A stretch of DNA of 64,000 bases from Prodigiosinella confusarubida (GCF_002847015.1 NZ_CP025085.1:4464001-4528000); one strand, 5' to 3'. Shown: positions 16,060 to 27,657, counted from the stretch's first letter. The notes: generated by a model not told the origin, from the sequence alone. Numbers and translations: made by a program.

Positions 16060-16600
16060 GGATCTTCGCATATCCTCGTAGCGAGTTGATTCCCTGGCCT
16101 TGGCGTCACATAACCTATCCCACTGTGCCGGTGCTCTTCGTTATACCGACGGCTAATTAAACCTGTCCACCCGAACTCACGCCCTCCTCCAGCATTTTAA
16201 AGCCCGGGACGGCCATTGGGGCACATATTTCAGCGTGCGGAACAATGGCTCCACATACGCGCATTATCATTACTGACCTTCGATCGGCTGTGTATCGAGA
16301 GCAGCGTCCGATATCGCTTCCCTCTGCGCAACAGCCGCGACGGTCATGTTGTAAAAGGGAAGCCATTTTGCCAACACACTGTTTTCACGTGCTGGGGAAA
16401 TACGTTTCATTTGCCACTTCGCTGCCCTCTTATCCATTTTCAGAAGAAGGGTGACAACGATGCTGACACTGAAGGGACCCAGGTCACATTTAAAAAATAT
16501 CGTAACTGGAATATGAATTTAAACAATTTTATTTCCATTCAAAAATCATAAATATGTAGTTAAAAATAGGACTATTTTATTCTGGAATAAGGGGTTCTGT
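16060..16600. other. 541-bp gap: no gene recognised, AT-rich toward yicI
   Basis: The first two thirds have neighbour-like base composition and short open frames on both strands that resemble no family I know. A 12-mer AATGGCTCCACA (16244-16255) is shared with the hairpin flank at 3405-3416, and a GGGAAGCCATTTT run occurs at 16357-16369. They may be remains of a mobile element. The last 110 bp turn sharply AT-rich and lead into the yicI ribosome site AAGGGG. Confidence 0.4.
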
Positions 16601-18928
16601 ATGAAAATTAGTGATGGCAACTGGTTAATCCAGGATCACTTAAATCTGATATCGCCTGTTCACCTCTTTGAGTACCAACGTACCAGAAATAATGAAATTA
16701 CCGTGTACGCTTCGCCTATCGACGGAAAAATCAGAGAGAATCAAATTGGCTCTCCCCTTTTTACTATCACGCTAACAGCACCGATAACTAATGTAATTGG
16801 CGTTCGTTATGCGCACTTCAACGGTAAAAAAGACAAAGGCCCACACTTTGAACTAGCGGAAAAACATGTTCAATTTGAAGTAACAGAAACCGATGATGTG
16901 TTGATCGCCCAAAACGGTACCTTAGAAGTTCATATAGAAAAAAGCAGTTGGGGAATTAGCTTTTATCATAATGGTGTTGAAGTTACTAAATCCACGACTA
17001 CATCATCAGGCTATGCAATGGATAAGCAAGCCGGCAAGAACTACTTTTTTGAACGTCTAGATCTTGGTGTTGGTGAACTGGTTTACGGATTAGGTGAGCG
17101 CTTTACTGCCCTGGTCAAAAATGGTCAACAAGTTGAAACCTGGAATAAAGATGGTGGCACCAGTACAGAGCAGGCTTACAAAAACATCCCATTTTATATG
17201 ACAAACAAAGGTTACGGTGTTTTTGTTGACCACCCAGAAAATGTCTCCTTCGAAGTCGCATCAGAAAAAGTATCTAAAGTTCAGTTTAGCGTTGAAGGTG
17301 AATCACTTTCATATTACGTGATTGATGGCCCTACGGGTAAAGACGTATTAAATAACTATACCCAATTGACCGGCCGTCCAGGTTTACCACCAGCCTGGAC
17401 ATTTGGTCTTTGGTTAACAACCTCATTCACAACCAATTACGATGAAGCTACTGTAAACTCATTTATCGATGGCATGATCGAACGTGATATACCTCTTCAC
17501 GTATTTCACTTCGATTGTTTCTGGATGAAACCATATCAGTGGTGTGATTTTCAGTGGGATGACAAAACATTTCCAGATCCAGAAGCAATGCTCGCTCGCC
17601 TAAAAGCAAAAGGTTTGAAAATTTGTGTTTGGATCAACTCTTACTTAGGTCAAAAATCACCATTATTTGAAGAAGCGGCACAAAAAGGTTATTTGCTTAA
17701 GAACCTTGAGGGTGACATATGGCAGTGGGATCACTGGCAAGCAGGAATGGGTATTGTAGATTTCACTAACCCAGAAGCATGCAAATGGTATGAATCCCAT
17801 TTAGAACGACTCATCGACATGGGTGTCGATAGCTTCAAGACCGACTTTGGTGAACGTATACCAACAGACGTTCAATGGTTTAGTGGCGCATGCCCTCAAA
17901 AAATGCACAACTACTATACCTTCTTATACAACGCATTAGTGTATCGAGTTCTAGAAAGAAAATCAGGCCAATATCAAGCAGCACTATTTGCTCGCTCAGC
18001 AACTGCCGGTAGCCAACAATTCCCTGTTCATTGGGGAGGGGACTGTTATGCCACGTATGAATCAATGGCTGAAAGCTTACGAGGTGGCCTATCACTCGGT
18101 CTCTCAGGGTTCGGCTTCTGGAGTCATGATATTGGTGGATTTGAAAATACCGCCCCAGCGCATCTATATAAACGTTGGTGTGCATTTGGTTTGCTATCAA
18201 GCCATAGTCGTTTACATGGTAGTAAATCTTACCGTGTGCCCTGGGCATATGACGAAGAGTCTTGTGACGTAGTAAGAAGCTTTACCAAGCTGAAAGCTAA
18301 TTTAATGCCCTACCTGTACTCTATGGCTCATAAAGCAAAAGAGACTGGCACCCCAATGATGCGTGCTATGTGGCTTGATTTCGAACAAGATCTAACCACG
18401 CACAACCTTGATCTTCAATACATGCTAGGTGATAACCTGCTAGTCGCTCCAGTATTTAGCGAAAAAGGAGATGTAAATTACTATCTGCCACAAGGTAAAT
18501 GGACGCATCTTCTAACGGGTGAAGTGGTTGAAGGTGGTAAATGGTATCAAGAAACTTATGATTTCATGAGCCTACCTCTATATATTCGCCCTAATACCTT
18601 GTTAGCTTCTGGTGTCGATCAAACAGCAGTGGATTATGACTTTATTGCTAATGCTCAATTCCACTTGTACCAACTGTCTGATGGTCATACCTCTCATGCT
18701 CGAATCATTAATCCTGATAATAAAACAGAAGCCACTGTTTATGTGACCCGTAATTCGATGGACTTAGATGTGACGGTTGAAGGTCAAATAACAAATCTAA
18801 CGCTACAACTACATGGGCTGAAACCACACAGCTTAAGTGTGTCTGGCACAATTCAAAATGATCGGGTTTCTATTGAAGCAATAACTGAGGCTGAAATACA
18901 TCGCTTCCAAATTAAATTGGAAGCATAA
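16601..18928 (+). CDS. yicI: Alpha-xylosidase, GH31 (YicI type)
   Basis: This 775-residue cytoplasmic glycosidase matches YicI (772 residues). It has an N-terminal beta-sandwich (about 1-245), a (beta/alpha)8 barrel (about 260-590) with the nucleophile Asp in DSFKTDFGERIP and the acid/base Asp in PVHWGGDCYATYESMAESLR (one segment), then C-terminal beta domains. It releases xylose from isoprimeverose and other alpha-xylosides derived from plant xyloglucan. It has no signal peptide. It is followed after 13 bp by the matching transporter. The gene is clearly more AT-rich than the surrounding island genes, which suggests separate acquisition. Confidence 0.9.
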   Translation: MKISDGNWLIQDHLNLISPVHLFEYQRTRNNEITVYASPIDGKIRENQIGSPLFTITLTAPITNVIGVRYAHFNGKKDKGPHFELAEKHVQFEVTETDDVLIAQNGTLEVHIEKSSWGISFYHNGVEVTKSTTTSSGYAMDKQAGKNYFFERLDLGVGELVYGLGERFTALVKNGQQVETWNKDGGTSTEQAYKNIPFYMTNKGYGVFVDHPENVSFEVASEKVSKVQFSVEGESLSYYVIDGPTGKDVLNNYTQLTGRPGLPPAWTFGLWLTTSFTTNYDEATVNSFIDGMIERDIPLHVFHFDCFWMKPYQWCDFQWDDKTFPDPEAMLARLKAKGLKICVWINSYLGQKSPLFEEAAQKGYLLKNLEGDIWQWDHWQAGMGIVDFTNPEACKWYESHLERLIDMGVDSFKTDFGERIPTDVQWFSGACPQKMHNYYTFLYNALVYRVLERKSGQYQAALFARSATAGSQQFPVHWGGDCYATYESMAESLRGGLSLGLSGFGFWSHDIGGFENTAPAHLYKRWCAFGLLSSHSRLHGSKSYRVPWAYDEESCDVVRSFTKLKANLMPYLYSMAHKAKETGTPMMRAMWLDFEQDLTTHNLDLQYMLGDNLLVAPVFSEKGDVNYYLPQGKWTHLLTGEVVEGGKWYQETYDFMSLPLYIRPNTLLASGVDQTAVDYDFIANAQFHLYQLSDGHTSHARIINPDNKTEATVYVTRNSMDLDVTVEGQITNLTLQLHGLKPHSLSVSGTIQNDRVSIEAITEAEIHRFQIKLEA

Positions 18929-18941
18929 AGGAAATAATCTG

Positions 18942-20369
18942 ATGACGAGTTCAACTCAACCTACACAACTAACTGAAAAAATATCTTCAAAGGAGAAAAT
19001 TGGCTACGGCATGGGGGATGCTGCCAGCCATATAGTATTCGACTCCTGTGTCGCTATCTTAGCTTATTTCTATACTGATATTTATGGGTTATCCCCGGCA
19101 ATCATGGGTACTATTTTTTTAGCAGTACGCTTATTGGATGCTTTTACTGACCCAATTATGGGCGCCATTGCAGATAACACTGTTACTCGCTGGGGACGTT
19201 TCCGCCCATATCTATTAATCATCAGTATTCCATTTGCTGTTAGTACAATATTGGTATACACAGTTCCAGATTATGGCGAAACGGGGAAAATCATCTTTGC
19301 TGTCGCAACCTATGTCTTCATGACGTTAATGTATACTGCGATTAATATCCCTTATTGTTCTTTAGGCGCAGTCATTACGGCTGATCCAAAAGAGAATATG
19401 TCGCTTCAATCATATCGCTTCGCTATTGCTCCAATTGGTGGCGCTTTAGGTACAGCGGCAATTCTTCCGCTAGCCGACTACTTGTCTCCCGGGGATAGAG
19501 CTGCGGGCATCCAGATGGCAATGGCTATTTTCGGTGTGCTTGGCTGCTTAATGTTCTTATTCTGCTTTTCATTTACAAAAGAACGTGTTCAGCCCCTAAG
19601 CGAAGAAAACATGGATATTATTCGTGACTTGAAACTCTTGGTTAAAAACGACCAGTGGAGGATTCTTGCGGTCTATAACTTCACCATGTTGGTATCCTTG
19701 GTCATTCGTGCCGGTATGATTTTGTATTATGTTACTTACATTTTGAATAAAGATACTGATATAGCCTCATATTTCCTATTAGGCACAACGATATTCAGCA
19801 TGTTGGGCAGCCTCATTGCCAAACCATTTAGCGACCATTTCTGTAAAATCCAATTATCTATCTGGAACAATATATTACTAGGTTTAGCCGGATTACTATT
19901 CTTCGTAATTCCTGGAGACAACTGGATAGTAGCACTATGTTTATACCTATTCTTACAAACACTACAAGGTGCAAATGGCCCACTACAGTGGTCAATGATT
20001 ACAGATGCTAACAACTATGGTGAATGGAAAACGGGCCGTCGTATTACCGGGATGAATATTGCAGCTAATATTTTTACCATTAAACTTGGTGTTGCAGTTG
20101 GCGGTGCTCTAATTGGATGGGGGCTTGCATGGTTTGGTTTTCAAAGCGCGGTTGACGGCAAACCAATACAGCAGACACAAGAAACTCTGAATGGTATTTT
20201 GATTATCTTCACGGTATTCCCAGCGATTTTATACTTAATTACAGGTCTATACCTGAAATTCAAACGCTATGATTTAACAGAAGGTAAAGTGAAAAACATC
20301 ATACATGACTTAGAGCATGGACGTTTTTCTAATAAAGTAAACGAGCCAGTTCCCCCGGTGCCAAAGTAG
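18942..20369 (+). CDS. yicJ: GPH-family sugar:cation symporter (YicJ/XylP type)
   Basis: This 475-residue, 12-helix permease belongs to the glycoside-pentoside-hexuronide family. The signature near helix 2 (LLDAFTDPIMGAIADNTVTR, then WGRFRPYLL) and GEWKTGRRITGMNIAANIF in the second half are both present. Linked to yicI it most likely imports isoprimeverose or related xyloglucan disaccharides. It shares the AT-rich composition of yicI and forms an operon with it. A weak hairpin (ATCCC/GGGAT) follows the stop. Confidence 0.86.
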   Translation: MTSSTQPTQLTEKISSKEKIGYGMGDAASHIVFDSCVAILAYFYTDIYGLSPAIMGTIFLAVRLLDAFTDPIMGAIADNTVTRWGRFRPYLLIISIPFAVSTILVYTVPDYGETGKIIFAVATYVFMTLMYTAINIPYCSLGAVITADPKENMSLQSYRFAIAPIGGALGTAAILPLADYLSPGDRAAGIQMAMAIFGVLGCLMFLFCFSFTKERVQPLSEENMDIIRDLKLLVKNDQWRILAVYNFTMLVSLVIRAGMILYYVTYILNKDTDIASYFLLGTTIFSMLGSLIAKPFSDHFCKIQLSIWNNILLGLAGLLFFVIPGDNWIVALCLYLFLQTLQGANGPLQWSMITDANNYGEWKTGRRITGMNIAANIFTIKLGVAVGGALIGWGLAWFGFQSAVDGKPIQQTQETLNGILIIFTVFPAILYLITGLYLKFKRYDLTEGKVKNIIHDLEHGRFSNKVNEPVPPVPK

Positions 20370-20496
20370 TTGAGAAGATCCCCTTTCCGGGATTTCATCC
20401 TCAATCCAGGGGGCAGGAGTATCTTCATGTCGCAATGAAACACTGAGAACAGAAATACTGGATATGTATCTATTTAAGGCATTGTCAGAGATGTGA

Positions 20497-20586
20497 TATT
20501 TAATAGAAAACTGGCGTACAGAATATAACGCAGAGCGGCTACACAGCTCACTCGGAAATCTGCCGCCGGTTATTTATGCACGATAA
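20497..20586 (+). pseudogene. IS3-family orfB 3' remnant
   Basis: The 30-codon frame ends ENWRTEYNAERLHSSLGNLP and PVIYAR before TAA, which is the conserved C-terminus of IS3-group OrfB transposases (DDE integrase). An in-frame stop lies directly upstream and no other transposase sequence is visible. It marks the right border of the AT-rich yicIJ segment. The rest of 20370-20645 shows nothing else. Confidence 0.75.
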
Positions 20587-20645
20587 AAACAGATCGCTTC
20601 CCTTTGATCAGACAGGCCGAAATTGTAATGTCATCAGCTAAATAG

Positions 20646-21497
20646 CTATATGGACGTTGCCGGTACATATTCAATACAGTATCCATCCTGAAAAGCGTCG
20701 ATATGAGCAAATGCGGCTTCTCCAAAGTGCATCCCGGCAACCAGGAGTTTCTCTCTGGCGGCTGATTCCAGAATCATTTTACGTGTTTTTACCGCCTGCC
20801 CGGGGTCGTAATCAAAAGCGATGGTGACATCCGGATGTAAAACCTGAATATACGGAAAATGAACGATATCGCCCCAGATCAGCAGACTCTCTCCACCCGA
20901 ATCAATGCGGTATCCTGTATGCCCTGGAGTATGTCCGGGTAACAGAATGGCCCGGAGGCCGGGAACCACGTCATCCTCATCCAAGAGGTGCAGATTCTGA
21001 CGGTATACGTCAAGAACACGCCGGGCCAGCGAAAAATTACCCTTTGCCCTTTCACTAGCCCCACATAAATTATCATCATCCAGCCAGTATGCAGCTTCAC
21101 GCGGATGAATGCAGAGTTTCGCGTCGGTAAACACGCTGTTGCCATCAGAATCGATCAGGCCGCCAATATGATCAGGATGCCCATGAGTCAGAAGGACAGT
21201 ATCAATATCCTGTGGGTTAACGCCTGCGGCAAGCAGATTATTTACCAGTCTACCGCCCTTCTGGTTCAGGCCTCCGGTGCCGGAATCTATAAGGATAATT
21301 CTCCCCATACCACGAACGAGATAACAATTAATATGAATATTACCAGGAACTGCAATACTGGCAGATCGCTGTATATGTTCAGCTTTATCAGACTCTATGC
21401 CGGATAACATATTCAGATCTATGGTCATGTCACCATCACTGATTGCCATAACGGAAAAATTACCAATACTTTTTGTCACCAAGGGGAAATTGCTCAT
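20646..21497 (-). CDS. MBL-fold metallo-hydrolase (lactonase-like)
   Basis: I start this 283-residue protein at ATG 21497, behind AGGAG. The longer frame from 21560 would overlap the preceding gene. The metal site is complete: HGHPDH in TVLLTHGHPDHIGGL, a later His in LPGHTPGHTGY and an Asp in LIWGDIVHFPY. This pattern covers AHL lactonase-like and other hydrolases with two Zn or Fe ions. There is no signal peptide, so it is cytoplasmic. It is the last gene of a three-gene minus-strand unit with a tautomerase-like and an unknown protein, divergent from a LysR regulator. The substrate is unknown; a lactone or ester intermediate of a small catabolic or detoxifying pathway is plausible. Confidence 0.8.
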   Translation of the reverse strand: MSNFPLVTKSIGNFSVMAISDGDMTIDLNMLSGIESDKAEHIQRSASIAVPGNIHINCYLVRGMGRIILIDSGTGGLNQKGGRLVNNLLAAGVNPQDIDTVLLTHGHPDHIGGLIDSDGNSVFTDAKLCIHPREAAYWLDDDNLCGASERAKGNFSLARRVLDVYRQNLHLLDEDDVVPGLRAILLPGHTPGHTGYRIDSGGESLLIWGDIVHFPYIQVLHPDVTIAFDYDPGQAVKTRKMILESAAREKLLVAGMHFGEAAFAHIDAFQDGYCIEYVPATSI

Positions 21498-21522
21498 CGT
21501 CAGGTCTCCTGAATGCTGAGTG

Positions 21523-21849
21523 TTAATTGCGCGAATATATCTGCGATGGTGCAGATCCAAAGCAGCGGATCCGCGCCATCAGGCCGATCTCCTGCTGAAT
21601 TACAGCCTCCAGGTCGCTAATGAAAGATGCCATAACTTCCGGTGTACGGTGCGGTTCAAGGCGGTAGCAGACTTCTGCATAAACCGGATGCCCACGTCCG
21701 TTCCGGATGGCAATGTATATGATGTGTACTTTATCCGGTTCAGCTTGCAGTATGCCCGTGCAGAGCTCTGCGCACCGATGAGTCAGCGCAGGAAGTCCGG
21801 TTAATTCATCGAATTTATCGTCAGAGATATAGAAAGAAATATTTGGCAT
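21523..21849 (-). CDS. Tautomerase-superfamily-like small protein
   Basis: The 108-residue product begins MPNISFYIS. A proline at position 2, exposed after Met removal, is the catalytic base of the tautomerase superfamily, and the following beta-strand pattern and helix fit that fold. No enzyme name is warranted. It starts 7 bp after the upstream stop with no clear ribosome site, so coupling is likely. It ends 25 bp before the metallo-hydrolase start. Confidence 0.55.
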   Translation of the reverse strand: MPNISFYISDDKFDELTGLPALTHRCAELCTGILQAEPDKVHIIYIAIRNGRGHPVYAEVCYRLEPHRTPEVMASFISDLEAVIQQEIGLMARIRCFGSAPSQIYSRN

Positions 21850-21856
21850 CAGGAAT

Positions 21857-22396
21857 CTACTCTATAGGAGAAGCAGAACCGTTTTTCAGTTGCTTCGTCA
21901 TCGGTTCGTAACGGTAAATACCTGCGGAAGAACCAGAAATAAGTCCTGAATCTTTCTGTGACAACACGTAGAGCCAACGTTGTGCCGGTGATTTTTCGAG
22001 CCCCACTGCCCGTAATTCAAGCGGCATCCCCCCTATTTCACATTCAAGAAAGTCAACAGGGGATAGGCTAAGTACCATAATCTCATTTTCCGCAACAGCT
22101 GGCGCGGCATTCACGCCATCATAGAGATTCCGGTGCCAGTCTGAAATATGCCGCTGCCAGCGGGAAAAATTTCCGCCACCTTTTTGTCGGTATTCTTCAC
22201 TGTCAAGCACACCAGGATCCCGAACAGTATGGATAGCCAGATACACAGGACATCCGTCGGTAATAGCCCTAAACCGTTGAGATGTACTGAATCCGGTTAC
22301 TGAGACAAGCGCCGGTAACTTCTCTGAACTATAAAATTCATTCCATCCGGTTTCACTGTCCGGGTCGGTATAAGTGCATTCCACCGTATAAAACAT
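21857..22396 (-). CDS. Protein of unknown function, possible dimeric alpha-beta barrel
   Basis: This 179-residue protein is the first gene of the unit (AGGTC before ATG). It begins MFYTVECTYTDPDSETGWNE and continues FYSSEKLPALVSVTGFSTSQ, a pattern like one half of EthD- or ABM-type ferredoxin-like barrels; RFRAITDGCPVYLAIHTV follows. A repeat of the same motif in the second half (LLVLSLSP... region) is only suggestive. No signal peptide or membrane segment. I do not recognise a characterised homologue. Its position suggests a role in the same pathway as the hydrolase and tautomerase. Confidence 0.55.
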   Translation of the reverse strand: MFYTVECTYTDPDSETGWNEFYSSEKLPALVSVTGFSTSQRFRAITDGCPVYLAIHTVRDPGVLDSEEYRQKGGGNFSRWQRHISDWHRNLYDGVNAAPAVAENEIMVLSLSPVDFLECEIGGMPLELRAVGLEKSPAQRWLYVLSQKDSGLISGSSAGIYRYEPMTKQLKNGSASPIE

Positions 22397-22419
22397 TAGC
22401 TGACCTCTTCTCTTACCCG

Positions 22420-22438
22420 TGAGTCATACGCTGACTCA
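22420..22438. promoter_or_regulatory. LysR-type dyad in the divergent control region
   Basis: TGAGTCA (22420-22426) and TGACTCA (22432-22438) form a perfect 7-bp inverted repeat with a 5-bp spacer, in the 157-bp gap between the three-gene unit and the LysR gene. LysR regulators often bind such dyads next to the promoter they control. The T-N11-A rule is roughly met. Binding is inferred. Confidence 0.5.
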
Positions 22439-22553
22439 TATTGCATAATGATGTTTAGTCATGCTACATGTCTGAATACACGGCAGAAATCGATTTAATC
22501 TCATCCTTCAGTGACATTATGTCAATGTAGGGCATCATTACCCGGAGGCAGAA

Positions 22554-23438
22554 ATGCGTCGTAAAATACCCAGTACGTCAGCTCTCATGGCCTTCGAAGC
22601 GGCAGCAAGGCACGGCAGCTTTGCACGCGCAGCCGGGGAACTGGCCCTGACCGAAGGCGCTATCAGCCGGCAGATTGCACGGCTCGAAGACTTCCTGGCA
22701 TGTAAACTGTTTGACCGGGCGGGGAACAGAGTTAGTCTGAGTTCCAACGGCGCCAGGTATGCCCTACAGGTGCGTGAAATTCTTGAACGTCTGGACAGGG
22801 ATAGCCAGTATCTGAGAGGCTTACCTTCAAGCAGCGCAAGCCTTGAAATTGCTGTCATTCCGACATTTGCTAGCCGGTGGCTTATTCCCCGCCTGGGCCG
22901 CTTCCAGGATAAGTACCCTGGAATTACTCTCCATCTTGCTGAACGAACCGAACCGTTCGTGCTTCCCGGAAGTGGTTTTGATGCCGCGGTTCATTTTGAA
23001 CACCCCGCCTGGGCAGGCATGAGTATATTCCGCCTATTTCAGGAAGTACTGGTGCCAGTCTGCCATCCGGCACTCCTGACGGGGAAAGATATCAACGTTT
23101 TACTGAACACACTGCCACGCATACACCGACGCCAGAACCCGGACGCATGGGAAAATTACGCACATGAGACAGGCATTGTGCTGGAAAACCCTTCAGCCGG
23201 CGTCCGCTACGATCTGCACACCATGTCAATTGCATCAGCTCTGGCTGGACTGGGCGTCGCACTTGTTCCTCGGATCTACATCGAAGCGGAAATTCATGAG
23301 GGAAAGCTGGTTGCTCCGTGGCCGGAAGCAAAAACAGTAACGAAAAACTTCTGTCTCGTTCTTCCAGGAACCGCGGCTCAGAATGAAGGAGCGTTAACCG
23401 CTTTCCGGGAATGGCTATTGGAAGAGGCGAGAAACTGA
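22554..23438 (+). CDS. LysR-family transcriptional regulator (GcvA-like)
   Basis: This 294-residue regulator starts behind GGAGG. The HTH is at about 6-66 (STSALMAFEAAARHGSFARA, LTEGAISRQIARLE), and the co-inducer domain is at about 93-290 with the GcvA-branch features ASRWLIPRLGRF and GFDAAVHFE. It diverges from the metallo-hydrolase unit, with a dyad between them, so it probably controls that unit. The inducer is unknown. Confidence 0.82.
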   Translation: MRRKIPSTSALMAFEAAARHGSFARAAGELALTEGAISRQIARLEDFLACKLFDRAGNRVSLSSNGARYALQVREILERLDRDSQYLRGLPSSSASLEIAVIPTFASRWLIPRLGRFQDKYPGITLHLAERTEPFVLPGSGFDAAVHFEHPAWAGMSIFRLFQEVLVPVCHPALLTGKDINVLLNTLPRIHRRQNPDAWENYAHETGIVLENPSAGVRYDLHTMSIASALAGLGVALVPRIYIEAEIHEGKLVAPWPEAKTVTKNFCLVLPGTAAQNEGALTAFREWLLEEARN

Positions 23439-23614
23439 TGAAAAATACCTCTGCCAGACAACGTAATGGAAGACGTAAAATCAAAATAAATTCATATCTG
23501 ACTACGAGTTAAAAACGTGGATTTCACACGGTTGGCGAACTACCCAACATCGCTCCTGACGTGATGCCGAGATTGAAAGCCGGGATTTCGTTCGGTATTA
23601 AGGAGCATGAATAC

Positions 23615-23648
23615 CTTTGCTCCTCCCCTTGGCAAAGGAGGAACAAAG
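23615..23648. terminator. Bidirectional hairpin between lysR and malM
   Basis: CTTTG-C-TCCTCC (23615-23626) pairs with GGAGGA-A-CAAAG (23637-23648) across a 10-nt loop. It sits between two convergent genes and ends 10 bp before the malM stop. No long T-tract is present. Positions 23439-23614 contain no recognisable gene. Confidence 0.5.
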
Positions 23649-23658
23649 CATAACGATT

Positions 23659-24558
23659 TTAGTGCTTAACGCTTTCAATAAACGTCTTGCGGGCAGTTTT
23701 CGACCCCAGACGTTCAGCTTCATCAAGTAATTTCAGCGCCTTATCAACGTCCCCGGCTTTCACGGCTTTCTTAATTGCGTTGTTGTAGTAGTTTTCAGAA
23801 TCCGACAGCAGCGGTTGAGACGGTTTAGCTGGCATCGCAGAAGGTGCCGGTTGCTGGCCAACGACGACGGGTGCAACGGCCGACGCATCTGTGGCGCTGT
23901 TAACGTTCAGAGCCTGGCCGATCATGATGTTTCCGGATTTCTGCTCGGCACGGACTTTAATGCTCAGGATGCCGGACGACGTATGACGGGCCACCGGATC
24001 CGGAATATCCGGCACGGCGTTACCGACACCGGCAGCATAAGCTTTCGCCGGGTTAGTCATCTGGGTGGTTTCAGCCAGATCTTTTTTAGTGGTGTACACC
24101 AGCAGGTAAATTTGTTTTTGACCCAGCGCTGGCGTCAGTTTCAAGGTACCTTCCAGGCGATCGCTGGAGACAATGCCTGGTTTTTCATACGGGAAGTAGC
24201 TTGACGGGTAATAGGCCGCCGGGCGCATCTGTTCGTCCAGAACCAACACATTAGGTGCGTAGACGGTTTTACCGTTCGCGATGCTGGTCAGGGTTATTTC
24301 CAGCGACCCACGGTCCGCAGGCAATGCAAACGCACCTACTGCCCCCTGAATATCCCCCTGATTAATTTGTACACCTGTGGTACTCAGCGTGACATCCTGT
24401 GTTACTGGCGGAACCAGCGGCGTCCAGGGTAAATGATGTAAAGTCTGAGCAGAGATCATTGGCGCAATTGACGCATCATTTTGCGCCGCATTCACTCCCG
24501 CAGGTACAGTAGCCAACAGGCTCAGCGACAGACACAGTGACAGCAGATTTTTTTTCAT
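23659..24558 (-). CDS. malM: Maltose operon periplasmic protein MalM
   Basis: The start at ATG 24558 (after AAGGAAATAACG) gives a 299-residue protein with signal peptide MKKNLLSLCLSLSLLATVPA, against about 306 in E. coli. It is exported to the periplasm; its function in maltose use is unknown. It is Ala/Pro-rich before a C-terminal helix segment (SENYYNNAIKKAVKAGDVDK). It is the last gene of malK-lamB-malM, separated from lamB by an ERIC element. Confidence 0.88.
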   Translation of the reverse strand: MKKNLLSLCLSLSLLATVPAGVNAAQNDASIAPMISAQTLHHLPWTPLVPPVTQDVTLSTTGVQINQGDIQGAVGAFALPADRGSLEITLTSIANGKTVYAPNVLVLDEQMRPAAYYPSSYFPYEKPGIVSSDRLEGTLKLTPALGQKQIYLLVYTTKKDLAETTQMTNPAKAYAAGVGNAVPDIPDPVARHTSSGILSIKVRAEQKSGNIMIGQALNVNSATDASAVAPVVVGQQPAPSAMPAKPSQPLLSDSENYYNNAIKKAVKAGDVDKALKLLDEAERLGSKTARKTFIESVKH

Positions 24559-24649
24559 CGTTATTTCCTTTTGAATCACCATGAAGGCTGGCAGTTATCG
24601 AATGACATTCCGCCAGCCAGGGCATCTTAAAGCCAATATAGAACTCAGC

Positions 24650-24776
24650 TTTTCCCTATAGCCTTCGTGTTGTGGGAAGGCGGCAACCGAACTCATCCCC
24701 GGGAGCGTACATCAGTACGTGATCGGGGTGAGTAAGGACAGCCAACGCACCCACAGCGCGAAGGATGACGGGAAAA
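24650..24776. repeat. ERIC (IRU) repeat between lamB and malM
   Basis: This 127-bp element has inverted ends TTTTCCC (24650) and GGGAAAA (24770) and further pairing CCTTCG/CGAAGG. It contains the ERIC core GGAGCGTACATCAGTACGTG, ATCGGGGTGAGTAAGGACAG and CCAACGCAC. It lies inside the malKlamBmalM transcript and abuts the lamB stop, where its RNA hairpin could reduce malM expression or stabilise lamB mRNA. Confidence 0.8.
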
Positions 24777-24777
24777 G

Positions 24778-27215
<2,438 letters not shown>

Positions 27216-27657
27216 ACCCGACTCCTGAACTGACTGGTAAAAAGTCCTGTGAAGCAAGGCAAGTGTGAGGTAATGAGCCTTGTCAGCAAGGAAACTGAAT
27301 GTCAGTGAATAGCGTGAGGGAAATAACAGATTGGGTAATCATCCGTAACAACGTTTTTCATGGGGGAGGACAAAGGAGGATGAGCCTTTTGCATAACAGG
27401 CTGAAAGTTCACACCAAAAGTCAAATTCGTGATCTTAACGGCAAAATGCTACCCCGGTTTTTGCGTGTTCCTCCACAGAAAGCGCGGCAGTGTTAACTGG
27501 ATCACACAACCAGAGCCGGGGGCGTAGAGCTGGGGATGATGAAGCCATACGGCCTTATCGCCGACACTAGTCCGGTACGCTTTTCTTCATCTTTGATAAG
27601 CATCCAAACTTCATATAAAAAACCCGACTCCCGACAGAAACTCAAAAGGATTGGATT
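27216..27657. promoter_or_regulatory. Divergent malK/malE control region with MalT boxes
   Basis: The 442-bp gap has several matches to the MalT box (GGGGATGAGG-like): GGGGGAGGA at 27362-27370, GGAGGATGAG at 27375-27384 and GGGGATGAT at 27532-27540 on the plus strand; GGATGAT at 27338-27344 and GGAGGAACA at 27466-27474 on the minus strand. With a CRP site between them this is the E. coli arrangement of several MalT and CRP sites serving both operons. Individual boxes are graded by eye. Confidence 0.7.
27491..27506. promoter_or_regulatory. CRP-binding site in the malK-malE region
   Basis: TGTTAACTGGATCACA fits TGTGA-N6-TCACA with a single mismatch in the fixed positions. It lies between MalT boxes, as expected for cAMP-CRP activation of the mal operons. 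Confidence 0.65.
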
